From Apostichopus japonicus (lineage: Eukaryota > Echinodermata > Holothuroidea > Aspidochirotida > Stichopodidae), in assembly GCF_037975245.1 (NCBI RefSeq), contig NC_092574.1, positions 17,151,213-17,215,212 of the forward strand: DNA of 64,000 nucleotides. The letters are read 5' to 3'. This document shows positions 62,558 to 64,000 of this stretch, piece by piece. The number at the start of each line of letters is the position of its first letter. Position 1 is the stretch's first letter. The notes beneath the pieces are model-generated. The model had not been told where the DNA came from. It saw only the letters and a list, made by a program, of their open reading frames with translations, and searched no databases. A program made the translations under genes and the position numbers.

Positions 62558-63242
62558 AGTTTCTCCTTTTTGAGTTGAGAGTTAAGATTGTTTGTGCCTC
62601 ACCATGTCGGGAGAACTGAAGAGTTTCCTACATATGTGGTGTCAGTCTAAGGGTGTTCCATTTCCTACCTACGATACAAAGCCGTCTGGAGGTTCTAAGC
62701 ATCGTCAGAGATTCCTGTGTGAGGTTTGTAATTTTTTACAATTGATTATCACAAAATTTTGAATTATTAATGCACTGTACATGGCAACCCTTGGGCCTAA
62801 ATATTGAATACATCAAAGCAGGCACCTTCTAAGGTAAAATGATATAAAATGTAGGCTTTTTTAAAGGAATAGAAATTGAATACCAATTGCTGAGGTGGGC
62901 ACTAAAGTTCAGTAAAACAAGTCGGAAACCTCAGAAATAGCCCTGTATGTATGTGTCTTGGGTGTTTTTCCACATCGTTTGTAAGTTTTAAAACTGAGTG
63001 AAAAACCGTCAATGAACTATCTAAACTTTCGACTTTGGTATTGTTACTGTTTTCCGTTTTTTACTGTTGATGATAAAGCTATATCAATACTTCTCTCCTA
63101 GCTGAGAATGGAAGGCTACACATATGTAGGAGTAGGCAATTCTACCAGCAAGAAAGATGCTCAGTTTAACGCAGTGAAAGATTTCTTGAACTACTTTGTG
63201 AGGGAAGGTTATATCAAGGCCTCTGATGTTCCACAGCTACAG
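62558..63242 (+). CDS. DHX9: DHX9 (RNA helicase A), first two coding exons, partial
   Basis: Exon 62558-62723 begins after a TTTCTCCCACCTGACAG acceptor, so an untranslated exon lies upstream. The start codon at 62604 has ACC before it. Exon 63102-63242 follows, and both introns are GT/AG in phase 0. The 87 residues form the first double-stranded-RNA-binding domain of DHX9: MSGELKSFLHMWCQSKGVP at the N-terminus, then RQRFLCELRMEGYTYVGVGN and STSKKDAQFNAVKDFLNYF. The family unwinds RNA and acts in transcription, splicing and dsRNA handling in the nucleus. The helicase core and the rest of the protein lie beyond the window. The presence of the KKDAQ motif in helix 2 and the N-terminal placement exclude ILF3- or STAU-type proteins. 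Confidence 0.92.
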
Positions 63243-64000
63243 GTGAGTTTAAAATTGAAAATTGAAGCAGGCCGTCAGATTTTATCAAACATTTTCTGCA
63301 TGGGGTGTCCTTTAGCTCAACAGTTGTGGTAATAAGGGAATAATTTAAAGTTTGTGTCGCATGTTTTTTAAGCTCTTAATTTTCTCACTTAGAAAATACA
63401 AGGGAATAATTTAAAGTTTGTGTCGCAGGTTTTTTAAGCTCTGAATTTTCTCACTTAGAATATACAATGATTGCTGTTCAGAGAACTGCTCTACATCTTT
63501 GCACTTGTGTAGCAATCTGACCAAATTGCATAGCATTTTGTGATACCAGATATGTTAGTCACTGGTAGCCATTTTGCGATGTGATACCAGAGATATTATT
63601 CCTTGGTAGTCCTACTTTACATCCTGGAGTTCCAGCTGTGGCTTTATTCCTTCCCCACTAACCCAGTCATGCACTATTCAGATTTCAGATAATCTGTTTA
63701 GAGCATTTAATGGGGTGCAGTATAAATGCATGACACAGTTGCTCAATACTTGCCCTACAATCACAGAGCTAACTAGGCACCCAAGAGCTTCTGTAATTTC
63801 CAAACTGCATTTCACCTTAAGGTATATGTAACTGTGGGCATTTGTGACTTGTGACTCTAAATCAGTGGTGGGCAGGAAATTGATCTGGTGGGTTGTAGTG
63901 AAAGTAAAACTTTAGGATGCATCTCTTCCCAACAAGTGACATAATGGGACACATGACATTGATCATTATATGATTGGGAGTAAACCAGAAAGTCCCGAAT
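63243..64000 (+). other. DHX9: DHX9 intron 2, continuing past the window
   Basis: No further exon is seen before the window ends. It contains a 66-bp tandem duplication and a second imperfect duplication of a GATACCAGA(T/G)ATATTA-type unit at about 63541-63610. A CAGTGGTGGGC word at 63863 could be one end of a hAT element; the other end is not in the window. Confidence 0.5.
63336..63467. repeat. 66-bp tandem duplication in DHX9 intron 2
   Basis: Two near-identical head-to-tail units, each starting GGGAATAATTTAAAGTTTGTG and containing TTTTTTAAGCTCT(T/G)AATTTTCTCACTTAGAA. Only a few differences separate them, so the duplication is recent. Confidence 0.85.

Overview
The window is eukaryotic, not microbial: genes are split by GT/AG introns, most of the DNA is non-coding, and it is full of microsatellites, G/C homopolymers of 9-17 bases, tRNA-derived SINE heads and small terminal-inverted-repeat elements. 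The ETFDH and DHX9 proteins look animal. The overall texture suggests a marine invertebrate, perhaps an echinoderm or another invertebrate deuterostome; this is inferred from style, not proven.

Layout. 1-20 kb is a gene-poor stretch with SINE heads, a long ATC microsatellite, a U2-snRNA-like repeat, a 39-bp perfect palindrome with an 8-bp target duplication, and an 828-bp inverted-repeat element. At 20.3-21.4 kb (minus) lies an intronless heparan-sulfate/uronyl 2-O-sulfotransferase-like gene. At 24-25 kb there is a foldback element and a second U2-like repeat. From about 25.5 to 60.9 kb the sequence is a large inverted segmental duplication: arms of about 10 kb (25.53-35.49 and 51.26-60.86 kb) surround a spacer of about 16 kb. 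The spacer carries a complete 13-exon ETFDH gene (37.0-47.1 kb, plus). Each arm carries a 13-exon gene for a single-pass type I membrane protein; the right copy (plus) is open over all exons, while the left copy (minus) has a stop codon, a lost 3' splice site and a 4-nt frameshift. At 62.6 kb the first two coding exons of DHX9 (plus) begin and run off the window.

The most interesting item is the duplicated gene. Spliced together, its ectodomain follows the order of landmarks of the HAP2/GCS1 gamete-fusion family: a signal peptide and an N-terminal Cys/beta-strand module, a CC-(x6)-C segment, a DPEP/YSLYEFEQP-type strand, a LLIP strand, a C-x-I-x-V...QP-C motif, a domain-III-like NT...Y...C segment, then a transmembrane helix and a long Ser-rich tail. 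I read it as a divergent HAP2-like fusogen present as one intact gene and one decayed inverted copy on either side of ETFDH. Both copies carry nine tandem AUUUAUUUA units in the predicted 3' UTR.

The genes here do not form a pathway: ETFDH (mitochondrial electron transfer), DHX9 (nuclear RNA helicase), a Golgi sulfotransferase and a candidate gamete fusogen are neighbours by position only.
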